From: Yarrowia lipolytica
Lineage: Eukaryota > Ascomycota > Dipodascomycetes > Dipodascales
Assembly (NCBI RefSeq): GCF_001761485.1
Contig: NC_090774.1
Coordinates: 1,674,001 to 1,738,000 of the forward strand
DNA: 64,000 nucleotides
Direction: 5' to 3'
Below, in pieces: positions 51,813-62,152 of this stretch; position 1 is the first letter of the stretch, and the number at the start of each line of letters is the position of its first letter. The notes beneath the pieces are model-generated. The model was given only the letters and a program-made list of their open reading frames with translations, searched no databases and was not told the origin of the DNA. Both the position numbers and the translations under genes were made by a program.

Positions 51813-54800
51813 ATGTCATTGAGCTGCGAAAGTCCCCTGTGGGATGGCAGCGATGTGCCCCGGTGTAGTCGCCAAATGTGAGTATTGTGCGGGATCACTA
51901 CACAAATATGAATATGAACCAATCCCCAATACTTGTACACACCACTAACACCAGATACTTCTTCTTCTATCCCTATGTCATCACCATCGCCATCTCGGTG
52001 CTCCTACTGGTCACCCGAACGATCCCCGCCTCGATAAAATACCTCGCACGACAGTCCCGAAAACGAGACCCCTCGGCTAAACCCCTTCTCGCCTCCGAAA
52101 CCTTTGTGGACTCCGATACCGACGATAGTGATAACCTACAGCCCGTGGCGTCGGAAACGTATGGAGCCGTGCTTGTTAACACCCAGCAGCGTCGATTTTC
52201 TGTGCGAGCAGACCGAGCCCGACTCTACGGAGGCCAGAACCCTTCCTCCAAGGATGACACCTCCTACACTGTGTGCCACCGAGGAGTGTTTGGAAACCTG
52301 ACTTTCGCGCTGGAGGGCGTCTGTGTCATTGCCCAGCTGGTTCTGGCTACCCTTCCCTTCACCATTCGAGAGCTCTACCCCGTTTACGAGGGCTACCCTT
52401 ACAACGTGCTTGTCAACATGGCCTTCTGGCTTCTGGCCGTGTCTCTGTACGCCGCTCGAGTCTGTGCCAACTGGTCCAAGTTTCTGGGAGCTCAAAAGTT
52501 GTGGCTGCACTCCACTCTGCTATACACCGTGGCCGTCATCAGCTCGGCCGTTTTCTTCCGATCCGCCATTGTCGACCCCCAGACCCCAATGTCCAAGAAC
52601 TTCTTTGTGGCCCAATTTGCCTTCTGCTCTGTACTTTTCCTCATTTCCATCACAGCAACCTACGCTGATAAGCCTATCGTTCTGACTGCCGTCAAGGGTT
52701 TGCAGCCCTCTCCCGAGGCCATTGCCAGCATTTTGTCCCGATCCACCTTCGGATGGCTTGATCCCATGGTGTACGCCGGATACAAGCGAACCCTTGATCT
52801 CAAGGATGTCTGGGACCTGCGATCTGACGACCATGCTGTGGCCATTCTCAAGGACTTCCGAAAGCTCAAGCGAACGGCTGGACTCATCTGGAGATTCACC
52901 TTCTTCTTCAAGGGCTATCTGTGGGCCTCTTCTATGTGGGCAATTTTCTACTCGCTGGTCACCTTCATCCCCACTGTGCTGCTCAAATCGCTCCTGTCGT
53001 ATGTGGATGATCCCTCAGGCACCCCCAAGAACGTGGCTTGGCTGTACGTCATTGGCATGCTGTTGGCCTCCATTCTCAACAACGTTGGCCAGGGCCAGTG
53101 TCTTTTCATTGGCCGACGAATCTGCGTGCGAATGCGATCCGTCATCATTGGAGAAATCTACTCCAAGGCCATGCGACGAAAGGTCTCTGCTGCCGAGACT
53201 AAGGAGAAGCCCGATGAGCCAATCTCTGGTGAAGCCGAGGTTGACGCGCTCGCAGAAGAAAACAACGGAGAGGGACCACAGCAGGCCAACCTGGGAGCCA
53301 TTATCAACCTGATGGCCGTTGACGCGTTCAAGGTCTCCGAGGTTTGTGCCTACCTGCACTTCTTTGTTGCCTCCATTGTACTCTTTGCCGTGTCCATCTG
53401 GCTGCTGTTTGTGCTTATTGGCTGGTCTGCTCTTGCCGGCTCGCTCGTCATGTTGCTCTTCATGCCTGCCAACTACCTCTTCTCTGCTCAATTCTCTGCT
53501 GTCCAGAAAGATCTCATGGGTGTCACCGATATCCGAATCGAGAAGACCAACGAACTGCTGCAGTCGATTCGAATCATCAAGTTCTTTGCCTGGGAAGACA
53601 AGTTCATTGACGGTGTCAATGAGGTTCGAGAGAAGGAGCTCAAGCTGCTGCGACGACGAGCCATCACCTGGGCTGGTGCCGGTCTCTTCTGGTACATGGC
53701 CCCCTCCCTGGTCACCGTTGCCTCCTTTGGTGTCTACACCTCTGTGCTAGGCCACAAGCTGACCTCTCCTATCGCCTTCACGGCCCTGTCTCTGTTCAAC
53801 ATCATGCGAATCCCCATGGCCCAGTTCACCGAGATGCTTGCTGCCGTTTTGCAGTCCAAGGTGTCCATTGACCGAGTCGAGAAGTTCCTGTCCGAAGACG
53901 AGACCTCCAAGTACGTGCAGCTATGCAACCCCGTTCGAGGTCCCAACTCCCCCTACATTGGTTTCGAGAACGCTACCGTTTCTTGGGGCAAGAAGGAGTC
54001 CGACTTCAAGCTGCGAGACCTCAACCTGTCCTTCAAGGTCGGCCAGCTCAACCTCGTTATTGGTCCCACCGGCTCTGGAAAGACCTCTCTTCTGCTTGGA
54101 CTGCTCGGAGAGATGGAGCTTGAGCAGGGCCAGGTCTTCCTGCCTGGTGCTGAGCCTCGAGAACAGCTCGCCATCGATCCTTCCACTGGCTTCACCGAGT
54201 CTGTCGCCTACTGCCCCCAGCAGGCTTGGTTGCTCAACGACACTGTCCGAAACAACATTCTCTTCTCTTCTGAGTACGAGCCCACCCGATACCAGGCGGT
54301 AGTCAAGGCATGTGGTCTGGAGCGAGACTTCGAGATTTTGGAGGCTGGAGATTCCACCGAGGTCGGAGAGAAGGGTATCACTCTGTCTGGAGGCCAGAAG
54401 CAGCGTATCTCGCTGGCTCGAGCTCTCTACACCCGTGCTCGACACGTGATTCTCGATGACTGTCTTTCTGCTGTTGACTCCCACACTGCTGCCTGGATCT
54501 ACGAGCACTGCATCACTGGTGAGTACATGGCCAACCGAACCTGTATTCTTGTCTCCCATAACGTTGCTCTGACCATCACCAACGCCGACAAGGTGATCAT
54601 CATTGAAAATGGACGAATCAAGGGCGCTGGAACTCCGCAGGAGATGGCCGACCAGGGTCTTCTTGGAGACGACAAGCACATTCTGTCCTCAGCATCTGTC
54701 TCCGCTTCTAAGAACGCTTCCCACGTGAACCTTCCCGATGCTGCTGAGGCTGCTGCCGCTGATGCCGAATCTGATCTGCTGACCAAGGTTGCCTCTCGAA

Positions 54801-56821
54801 TCGCCGAAGAGACTCCTTCTGGAGCTGGAAAGCTCACCCAGGAGGAGGCCCGATCCGAGGGAACCGTGCCCTGGTCCGTCTACGAGGGATACATGGCCAA
54901 CATGGGTGGTCTCATTTTCTGGGGTGGTCTGACCATTGCCTTTGTGGCCTCTCAATCAGCTGAAATGTACCAGTCTTTCTGGATCCGACAGTGGGCAATT
55001 GGTGTTGGTACCCCCGACGACGGTGTGGAGCCCGGAACTCTTCTTTCTGTCGCCAAGGTTGTCCAGTCTTCTCCCGTTCTGCAGTCTCTCTCTGTCTTCT
55101 ACCACAATGTTACCTCCAACTTTGTCAATGTTGAGGACGAGACCCACGCCGCTCACTCGGCTGGCTACTACCTGACCATCTACTTTATTCTGGCTGTTGT
55201 CTTTGTTTTCCTGTCTGTTTCCAAGGAGCTGTACATTTTCTTTGGAGGTTTGCGGGCTTCTCGAAAGCTGTTTAACGAGCTCATGCAGAAGGTTGTCTAT
55301 GCCAAGCTGCGATTCTTTGACTCCACTCCAATTGGCCGAATCATGAACCGATTCTCCAAGGACGTGGAGGCTCTGGATCAGGAAACTGCCATGGCCGCAG
55401 GAATGATGGTCCAGAACTTTTTGGCTTGCCTGGCCACTGTGGTTCTTATCACCATGATCACACCTTCCTTCCTGTTCTTTGGTATCATCATTGCCGGCAT
55501 CTACCTGGCCATTGGTATCTTCTACCTGACCACATCTCGAGAGCTCAAGCGCCTGGACTCCACCACAAAGTCTCCTATCTACCAGCACTTTGGAGAGACT
55601 TTGGTTGGTGTGACTACCATCCGAGCCTACGGAGATGAGCCACGATTTGTACGAGATAATCTGGAGAAGGTCGACACCAACAACCGACCTTTCTTCTACC
55701 TGTGGGTTGCCAACCGATGGCTGTCTTTCCGAGTTGATCTTGCTGGTGCTCTCGTCACCTTCTTCGCTGGTGCTTCCATACTCATGGCCATTGGCAAGAT
55801 TGATTCTGGCCTCGCAGGTGTGTCTCTCACCTACGCCATCCTCTTCTCTGAGAATGTGCTGTGGGCTGTGCGACTCTATGCCGTCAACGAGATGAACATG
55901 AACTCTGTCGAGCGAATCCAGGAGTACCTTGATCTGGACCAGGAGCCCCCGGCCGTCATTGAGGACTCTCGACCTCCTGCCAACTGGCCCTCAAAGGGAG
56001 AGATTGAAGTCAACAACCTGTCCCTCAAATACGCTCCTGAGTTGCCTGATGTCATCAAGGACGTTACTTTCCACGTCCAGCCGCAGTCCAAGGTCGGTAT
56101 TGTCGGCCGAACCGGAGCCGGTAAGTCCACCATCATCACCGCCTTCTTCCGACTCATTGAGGCCCACCAGGGTAGCATTAAGATTGACGGCGTGGACATT
56201 GGCAAGATTGGTCTCAAGGACCTGCGACGAGGCCTGGCCATTATCCCCCAGGACCCCACTCTCTTCACGGGAACCATCCGAACCAACCTGGACCCCTTTG
56301 ACCAGTACACAGACGAACAGGTATTTGAGGCGCTTCGACGGGTGCATTTGATCGAGGACTCCTCCAGCTCCGAGTCTGACGGTAGCAGCTCTTCTGCTGT
56401 CGCTACTAACGAAAACAAGAACCAGTTCAAGGACTTGTCTTCTGCTGTCACTGAGTCTGGATCCAACCTGTCTCAGGGTCAGCGACAGCTCATGTGTCTA
56501 GCTCGATCGCTTCTCAAGAGCCCCAAGGTTATTCTTCTGGACGAGGCTACTGCATCCATCGACTACGAGACGGACGCCAAGATCCAGAAGACCATCCGAT
56601 CGGAGCTCAACGACACCACCATTCTCACCATTGCCCACCGTCTCCGATCCATTATCGACTATGATCAGATTCTGGTTCTGGACGCTGGCGAGGTCCGAGA
56701 ATATGCTCCTCCCCACGAGCTTTTGCAGGACAAGGACGGAGTCTTCTACTCTCTGTGTGCCGACTCTGGCGAGTTTGAGGCTCTCATTGACTTGGCTAAG
56801 GAAGCCTACGAAAAAGCATAG
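51813..56821 (+). CDS. Full-length ABCC (MRP-type) vacuolar transporter, Ybt1/Ycf1 group
   Basis: A 65-nt exon 1 (51813-51877; MSLSCESPLWDGSDVPRCSR) is joined by a 77-nt intron (GTGAGT donor, CTAAC-ACC-AG) to exon 2 (51955-56821): 1643 residues. The layout is TMD0, TMD1, NBD1, TMD2, NBD2. NBD1 has GPTGSGKTS, LSGGQKQR and HVILDDCLSAVD, where aspartate replaces the catalytic glutamate as usual in ABCC proteins; NBD2 has GRTGAGKST, LSQGQRQL and VILLDEATASID. The FGWLDPMVYAGYKR stretch and the EEN-rich loop before TMD1 helices recall Ybt1/Vmr1/Nft1 more than Ycf1. Family members carry glutathione conjugates, bile acids or phospholipid breakdown products into the vacuole. A start inside the intron would lose the N-terminal tail; the spliced one is preferred. 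Confidence 0.92.
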
Positions 56822-57041
56822 CATGATAATCAGCAGACCTGATTTAGTTTATTAGATTTTTAACATTGAAAGAGATTGTATTGTAGTGGCGTATTTCTGG
56901 GGCAATACGTACAACTACAGTAGTCATTCAAATTTGATCCAGACGGTGTGATTTCTAGGATTGAAATGTGTGAAAAATCTAACTGGGTTTATTAGGTAGC
57001 AAAAACGCTCCCTACCGCCTTGAGATTGAAAAAAAGAAATT

Positions 57042-57163
57042 GCAGCACCTAGGATTCTCGTATGGTCTCCCACTACAATACTAACTAGGCCTCTCTGGGT
57101 GTTTTTGACTATGGCTTGATCGGACGGGGAAAGCCGTATTTTCACCAGGATATGGCCGCAACT
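57042..57163 (-). rRNA. 5S rRNA gene, stand-alone
   Basis: The minus strand reads AGTTGCGGCCATATCC near its start and TAGTATTGTAGTGGGAGACC then CCTAGGTGCTGCAAT at its end, matching the ends and the internal control region of yeast 5S rRNA over about 122 nt. A T-rich terminator follows at about 57036 downward. In Y. lipolytica 5S genes are dispersed rather than in the rDNA, and some are cotranscribed behind a tRNA; the 140 bases upstream here contain no tRNA, so this is a single unit. The middle part differs more from S. cerevisiae 5S than the ends do, so the exact copy may be divergent. Confidence 0.88.
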
Positions 57164-57541
57164 GATTTCATAAACGTAATATGGATCATACCGAATCATT
57201 AGAATAAAAAAAAGGCTTAGCGTGAGGAGAGGTACGCTGGCGGGCCCAAGTTTGGTTTCTTGTGGGCTTCGTCATTTGCAGGATCATTAGACGACGGAGG
57301 ATGACAAGCGGGTTGTCTTCCAAGATCCTCTCGTCAGGGGCACTTCTTCGTGGCTGGAGATTTGGACAAGTTGAGATATTCTCTAGAGACCAAGCTCGTT
57401 TTCACAATGGACTAAAGTCCTTTGGAGATACGTGCCACATAATTGAAACACCGTACATTCTGTACGCTAGGGGATATGAGCTTCTAATATATCTTGCAAA
57501 TTCTAGTAGTCAATTGCTTATAAGTTAAACAGCTAAAGTGC
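57164..57541. other. Intergenic region, 5S rRNA upstream side / FDH 3' end
   Basis: About 380 bp. An A-rich run at about 57207-57213 lies just upstream of the 5S gene. No tRNA and no coding signal. Confidence 0.6.
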
Positions 57542-58648
57542 TTATTTGGAAACGTGGGCCTTGTGCTCCTTGTCGTCACCGTAAGCCTTAGTGCCGTAGT
57601 GGCCGTTGATACAGATGACATCCTGAGGTCGGTAGTTCTGCTTTCCGGAGAAGTAGACCTCGAGAATGTTCTTGGTACCCTCGGAGTATCGGCCCTGGGC
57701 ATCGATGGAGGTACCGGAGATATGGGGGGTCATGGCGTTTCCACCGCCCCACTTGTTTCGCATGTATCTCCAGGGGTGGTCCTTGGGGGCAGGCTGGGGG
57801 TTCCAGACATCACCACCGTAGCCTCGGATCTTACCGGACTTGAGGGCCTCAACAATGTCGTCAGTGACACAGATGGCACCTCGGGCGGTGTTGACGAGCC
57901 AAGCACCATCCTTCATGTGGGAGATGAGTTCCTTGTTGAACATACCCTTGGTAGAGTCGTGGAGAGGACAGTTGATGGTAACAATGTCACAGACAGAGAG
58001 CATCTCCTTAAGATCAGGGACGTGCCGGCAGCCAATCTCCTTCTCCACGTCCTTGGGCATGGGCTGGTAGTCGTAGTAGAGGAGCTCCATGGGGTTGAAG
58101 GGTGCAAGTCGCTTCAGGACTCGCTGACCAATTCGGCCACCGCCGACAGTACCAATGACCTTACCCTCAATGTCGTAAGAGTCCTTGGCGACAGCAGCGA
58201 CATTCCAGCCACCCTCGATGATCTGCTCGTGGGCGGGGACGAAGTTTCGGACCAGAACCAGCATGGTCATGACAACGTGCTCAGCGACGGACTGGACGTT
58301 AGATCCGGTAACCTCGAGGACGGCAATGTCTCGGGCGTTGGCGGCATCAAGGTCGACATGGTCGGAACCAACACCGGCAGTGATACAGATCTTGAGCTTC
58401 TTGGCCTTGTCAATTCGCTCCTTGGTGATGTAAGCGGGGTGGAAGGGGGTGGTGATAACAATCTCAGCATCCACAATCTCCTTGTCGACGGTTGAGTTCT
58501 CACCGTCCTTGTCGGAGGTGGTCACCAAGGTGTGTCCCTGGGACTCGATCCAGTCACGGAGACCAAGCTCGTTCTCGGTACATCCGAGAAGTCGAGGCTC
58601 ATCCTTGGCGTGGGAACCGGCGTCGTAGAGAACAAGAAGGATCTTCAT
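57542..58648 (-). CDS. FDH1: NAD-dependent formate dehydrogenase
   Basis: Single exon of 368 residues of the D-2-hydroxyacid dehydrogenase family. Motifs: [17 protein letters not shown], the NAD-binding [16 protein letters not shown] (GxGxxG variant typical of formate dehydrogenases), the substrate arginine in [10 protein letters not shown], and the catalytic histidine in [13 protein letters not shown]. The family has a length of 360-380. It oxidises formate to CO2 with NAD in the cytosol. Y. lipolytica carries several near-identical copies, so the number 1 in the symbol is only a label. Codon bias is extreme (few codons per residue), which indicates strong expression, and a TATA box lies about 60 bp upstream. 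Confidence 0.95.
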   Translation of the reverse strand: MKILLVLYDAGSHAKDEPRLLGCTENELGLRDWIESQGHTLVTTSDKDGENSTVDKEIVDAEIVITTPFHPAYITKERIDKAKKLKICITAGVGSDHVDLDAANARDIAVLEVTGSNVQSVAEHVVMTMLVLVRNFVPAHEQIIEGGWNVAAVAKDSYDIEGKVIGTVGGGRIGQRVLKRLAPFNPMELLYYDYQPMPKDVEKEIGCRHVPDLKEMLSVCDIVTINCPLHDSTKGMFNKELISHMKDGAWLVNTARGAICVTDDIVEALKSGKIRGYGGDVWNPQPAPKDHPWRYMRNKWGGGNAMTPHISGTSIDAQGRYSEGTKNILEVYFSGKQNYRPQDVICINGHYGTKAYGDDKEHKAHVSK

Positions 58649-58706
58649 ATTGTAGTTGTTTGTTGTTTGTTGTTTGGTAAAGAGCGATAGGGGGACATGG
58701 CCACCC

Positions 58707-58716
58707 CTTTATATAT
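58707..58716 (-). promoter_or_regulatory. TATA box of formate dehydrogenase
   Basis: TTTATATATC on the plus strand, read as GATATATAAA on the coding strand, 59 bp upstream of the ATG. Confidence 0.6.
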
Positions 58717-60264
58717 CTTCTGAGCTCACACGGTTACCACCTCAACCCTTATACCCCATCCGCCCGCACAACCTTGAGGCTCAGTGTGTAACTGCCTTGT
58801 CTGAAGCTTCGGTGGCTGATCGAGCAACTGGGGCAGCTGGCTATTGGGGGAGAGTTGTGGCCCTCAGAGATTGGGTTGGGGCTGACAGGCGGAATGTTCT
58901 GTGCCTCGCTAAGGTAAGGAAGCTGCTTAAGCGAATATGGGGTGTCTCATGGACAGCAATTCAATGGCGTCCAGAAATCTCCAAAAAGACGGCATCAATT
59001 GACCTAGTAGTTGATTGGGAACCACACCAATTCCCCGAAGGCTTCACCATCCACGTTTTTCCATATCCAACTCTCCCCTCAAACACAAACCCAGAGCTAC
59101 AAGTAGCCATTTCCGAGCCGCAAAAGCCGACTTGCACCGGATACACAAAGATAATGGAGCCAAATCCAAATATCTCGCCGCACCGCACGGTCCGGCTTCT
59201 GTTTGTCCTTTCAGCGGGGTATTGGAACATGGGGTATGATCCGGTGGCTCCAGCGAGGCGGCTTCTTGGGCGTGGATCCTATACATACGGTGGCAGACCG
59301 GCTTCAGAATACAGCTCAAACTACACTATCTCACGCCGTCTGCATGGCACGATTACGTCGATATACGTGTGTGGTACGCACTGGAAGCCCTTTCCTCGAT
59401 CACGCCCCCTCCCCAAGGTTTAGTTGCTGCTACGAGCGCCTGCCATTGGAGAGGAGGGTGTACAGCCCTGATGAGTGCCTGGGTTATGCGCGGTATTATT
59501 GACGATAATTATATGAGAAAGAGGTACATCCGATGCTCGGAAGCACAGCTCTCAACAAGTGAATCTGTCGCTACAGTACCAGTAGATATGCCAAGAGTGC
59601 GTAGGTTTCATACACATTGGTGTATCGTTTGGCTCTTGTCAAACAAGTCTCGTATCCAACTACCAGCAATAGGTGTTATTTATGATTTGTCCGTGGACCA
59701 CCTAGCACCCCTGCTCCATACACCCTTCCATAGCACCCCCCAATCAACACCCATAGTGTACATCTTCCAGCAATGTAACCGCTGCTGCACTTGGCAAACC
59801 TTGCACACACATCGTCGGGGACGCAAAAGAGCACAAGCCGGAAGTTTGAGCGAATATCGACTTCTTCGGATGTACAATTGACCCTTCGGATTCGGCTCCT
59901 GCAACTTTCCTCGCCCTAATCAGGCGCTTATAGCTATTTCATCTGTGTTACCAACAATCACCAACCTCCAAGGCAGCTACTCTATCCCCCCCAAAGTTCC
60001 ATCTTCTGTGAGGAAGTTAGAAGGTTATCGTCTCGGCCAACTCATAGGTGGTGCCTTGACTCCAAAGCCTGGTTATGGAAGGCCATGGATGTCTCATTGG
60101 ATTCCCACAACCTGCAGAGTTTGATCAACGGCGTTGCCTCTGCTGGAAATTGGCGCCAAAACGTTTCCCCCCGGCGCCTGATCCGGGAGACTCACTCTCG
60201 CTAGGAGATGTCTTAACACAATCAAGATTCAGAACAAAAAATTTCATTTCGTGCATAATTGTGC

Positions 60265-60271
60265 AAAAAAA
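60265..60271 (-). terminator. RNA polymerase III terminator of tRNA-Ser
   Basis: Seven A on the plus strand, two bases after the tRNA 3' end on the minus strand. Confidence 0.85.
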
Positions 60272-60272
60272 T

Positions 60273-60364
60273 CGACAACTGCAGGATTCGAACCTGCGCG
60301 GGCAAAGCCCAACAGATAGTACGTTAATTCGAATCTGTCCCGTTAACCACTCCGGCAAGTTGCC
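60273..60364 (-). tRNA. tRNA-Ser (CGA) with a 10-nt intron
   Basis: Read on the minus strand: acceptor GGCAACT pairs with AGTTGTC (one G-U), discriminator G as in yeast tRNA-Ser, D arm with GAGTGGTTAA, anticodon stem ACAGA/TCTGT, and anticodon CGA at 60331-60329. The 10-nt intron (about 60327-60318) starts one base after the anticodon. The long variable arm TGGGCTTTGCCCG is type II, and the T arm has GGTTCGAATCC. A T7 terminator follows. Confidence 0.93.
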
Positions 60365-60700
60365 ACTGGGCCACGAATCGCGGCGTTGAGTCTTGAGACT
60401 CTAGAGCATACTAGAGCCCCAAAATAGCGAAATTTACCACGAAATTTTGGGCGTTTAGGGCTATTCTAAAAGCTCGTGGGAAGAACCAAATTAGCAAACT
60501 TGTAAATACAGGTGGAAATTTATATTCGAGGTAGAAACAACTTGAATTGGTGTACCATTTAGTATATGCTGACTAAGCGTTGTTATGTAGGGAGTGTGTC
60601 TCTTTTGAGGTTCATGAGGTACTGCCAGTGGGTTATTGCTGAGCTTGTATAATAATCACTTGTGTGTATAAATGTCATCATCATTATATAATTAATACTC
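60365..60700. other. Intergenic region, tRNA-Ser upstream / SDR 3' end
   Basis: About 340 bp of AT-rich sequence. TAGAGCATACTAGAGCCCC near 60400 is a short imperfect direct repeat. Nothing else seen. Confidence 0.5.
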
Positions 60701-61567
60701 CTATAGCTTCGGGGGCTTGTTGCCCTGCACAATGACAGTCTCCGGGTAAGTAGTTCGGGCAGAAGTGTGCCATGCTGCTCCGTCAATGACAAGAGTGGTA
60801 CCTGAGATGTATGAGGCCGCATCAGAGAATAGAAACACGGTTCCGTTGGCAATGTCCTCTGTGGTTCCAAATCTCTGCACGGGCACAAGCTGCAGAGATC
60901 GCTTCCGAGCATCCGAAGGAAGCAGACGTCCGAGACCTTCGGTGCCGTCAATAGGACCAGGAGCCAGACAATTGACAGCGATGCCGAGAGGCCCTAGCTC
61001 CACGGCTAGAGCCTGTGAAAGTGCGTCGATACCTGCCTTTGCCGCTGACACGTGTGACTGCAGCGAGACTCCTCTGTAGTGCAGCGTAGCAGACACGAAT
61101 AGCACCTTACCCTTGTTCTTTCTCAGCTCGGGGAAACATGCCTTGACGGTATTGTAGGAGCCCAACAGATCGATTGAGATGACGGACTTGAAGGCGTTGG
61201 CAGACAGGTGATTGAAGTCAGCCAGGAAGTTGCCTGCGGCTCCTGCAATTACGTAGTCAATTCGACCCAGCTCCTGCACAGCCTTCTCGGCCGCCGCCAC
61301 CAGCGACTTGACTTCTCGCACGTCACAGTTGCCAATTCCAATTACCTTGGCACCAGGACGCAGCTGCTGCATCTCCTCCGCGGCCTTTTGTGTCACTTCT
61401 GGTCGTCGTCCGATCACGGCAGCGTTGGCACCCAGCAGAATGAGAGCTTCGGTTTGCACTCGACAAATGGTGCCTGCTCCTCCGGTCACAAACACAACCT
61501 TGCCATCAAACAGGCCGGGGTTGTAGACGCAGGTCTTGAGCCATTCGGGAGTAAGAGTGTTGGGCAT
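60701..61567 (-). CDS. Peroxisomal 2,4-dienoyl-CoA reductase-like SDR (Sps19/DECR2 type)
   Basis: 288 residues from ATG 61567; the open frame runs 36 bp further without an ATG. A short-chain dehydrogenase: VTGGAGTICRVQTEALILLG is the TGxxxGxx nucleotide loop, and CDVREV and AGAAGNFLADFNHLS follow as in dienoyl-CoA reductases. These use a lysine without the usual tyrosine; the ATLHYRGVSLQSHVSAAKAG segment is consistent with that. The C terminus PKL is a variant peroxisomal targeting signal. The enzyme reduces 2,4-dienoyl-CoA with NADPH in beta-oxidation of unsaturated fatty acids, a central pathway in this oil-using yeast. A TATAT box lies about 50 bp upstream. Confidence 0.87.
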   Translation of the reverse strand: MPNTLTPEWLKTCVYNPGLFDGKVVFVTGGAGTICRVQTEALILLGANAAVIGRRPEVTQKAAEEMQQLRPGAKVIGIGNCDVREVKSLVAAAEKAVQELGRIDYVIAGAAGNFLADFNHLSANAFKSVISIDLLGSYNTVKACFPELRKNKGKVLFVSATLHYRGVSLQSHVSAAKAGIDALSQALAVELGPLGIAVNCLAPGPIDGTEGLGRLLPSDARKRSLQLVPVQRFGTTEDIANGTVFLFSDAASYISGTTLVIDGAAWHTSARTTYPETVIVQGNKPPKL

Positions 61568-62152
61568 GTTGAAATTTGACACGCAATAAGTTGACAGCGT
61601 CAAGTCAAGGACTGCTCCTTATATTTGTACTGTCTCAGCAACAAGGTTCAAGTGGGGTCGAAGTTAGGTGGGGGGTTGCAATACTTGTACATAGAACGAT
61701 ATATGGGAATATGTCTGGTACCTCGGTAGAATGAGACCGTTTGGGGGGGTTCCCTAGGGGTGTGTTCTAGGGTAAGACATTCTAATTATGCGCTTAGGTA
61801 ATACATACCCATCCAATTGCGCGAGATATATCTATGTATATACACCTGACTTAGCTCTCTTACAGGAGATGTTTCACATTCCCTTGCAACCCGGAAATAC
61901 AGTGCCTGTATCACGGATTCAGCCACACACATACAAAAAACCACACACACCTACCATCTACAATGCCAATTGCACACACACCGATTCTCTACTCATCTTT
62001 GTACAGTAATCTCACCCTACCCACCCCACCTCGGACCCGACCATGCATCACACTGCAGCTTACACGCACACCCGCTGCCGGCTATACCGCTAACTGCGCC
62101 AACTGGGTCCAAATGTCATAATCATAACGAAATAAATAATACCTACAATACA
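61568..62152. other. Intergenic region, VPS38-like 3' end to SDR promoter
   Basis: About 585 bp. TATATTTG at 61620-61627 suits the SDR promoter; TACTTGTA is at 61682-61689; the rest is AC-rich. No gene. Confidence 0.6.
61618..61625 (-). promoter_or_regulatory. Probable TATA box of the SDR gene
   Basis: CTTATATT on the plus strand, giving AATATAAG on the coding strand, about 50 bp upstream of the ATG. Confidence 0.45.

Larger units (their letters stand above)
58649..60272. other. Long intergenic region, FDH promoter to tRNA-Ser
   Basis: About 1.6 kb. The first 70 bp hold a GTTTGTT-rich leader and the FDH TATA box. CTACAAGTAG is at 59098-59107. Open frames of 255 and 170 codons run through here on the plus strand without any family feature and overlap the FDH promoter; they are not called. 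Confidence 0.5.

Noticed and set aside
57164-57300. Possible tRNA in front of the 5S gene (dicistronic tRNA-5S unit)
   Set aside because: I read the upstream 140 bases on the coding strand and found no cloverleaf or A/B boxes.
58656-59423. Open frame of 255 codons upstream of formate dehydrogenase
   Set aside because: It runs through the FDH promoter and TATA box on the opposite strand and has no family feature or biased codon use, in contrast to neighbouring genes.
59369-59881. Open frame of 170 codons before tRNA-Ser
   Set aside because: Overlaps the previous one, random-looking composition, no domain.
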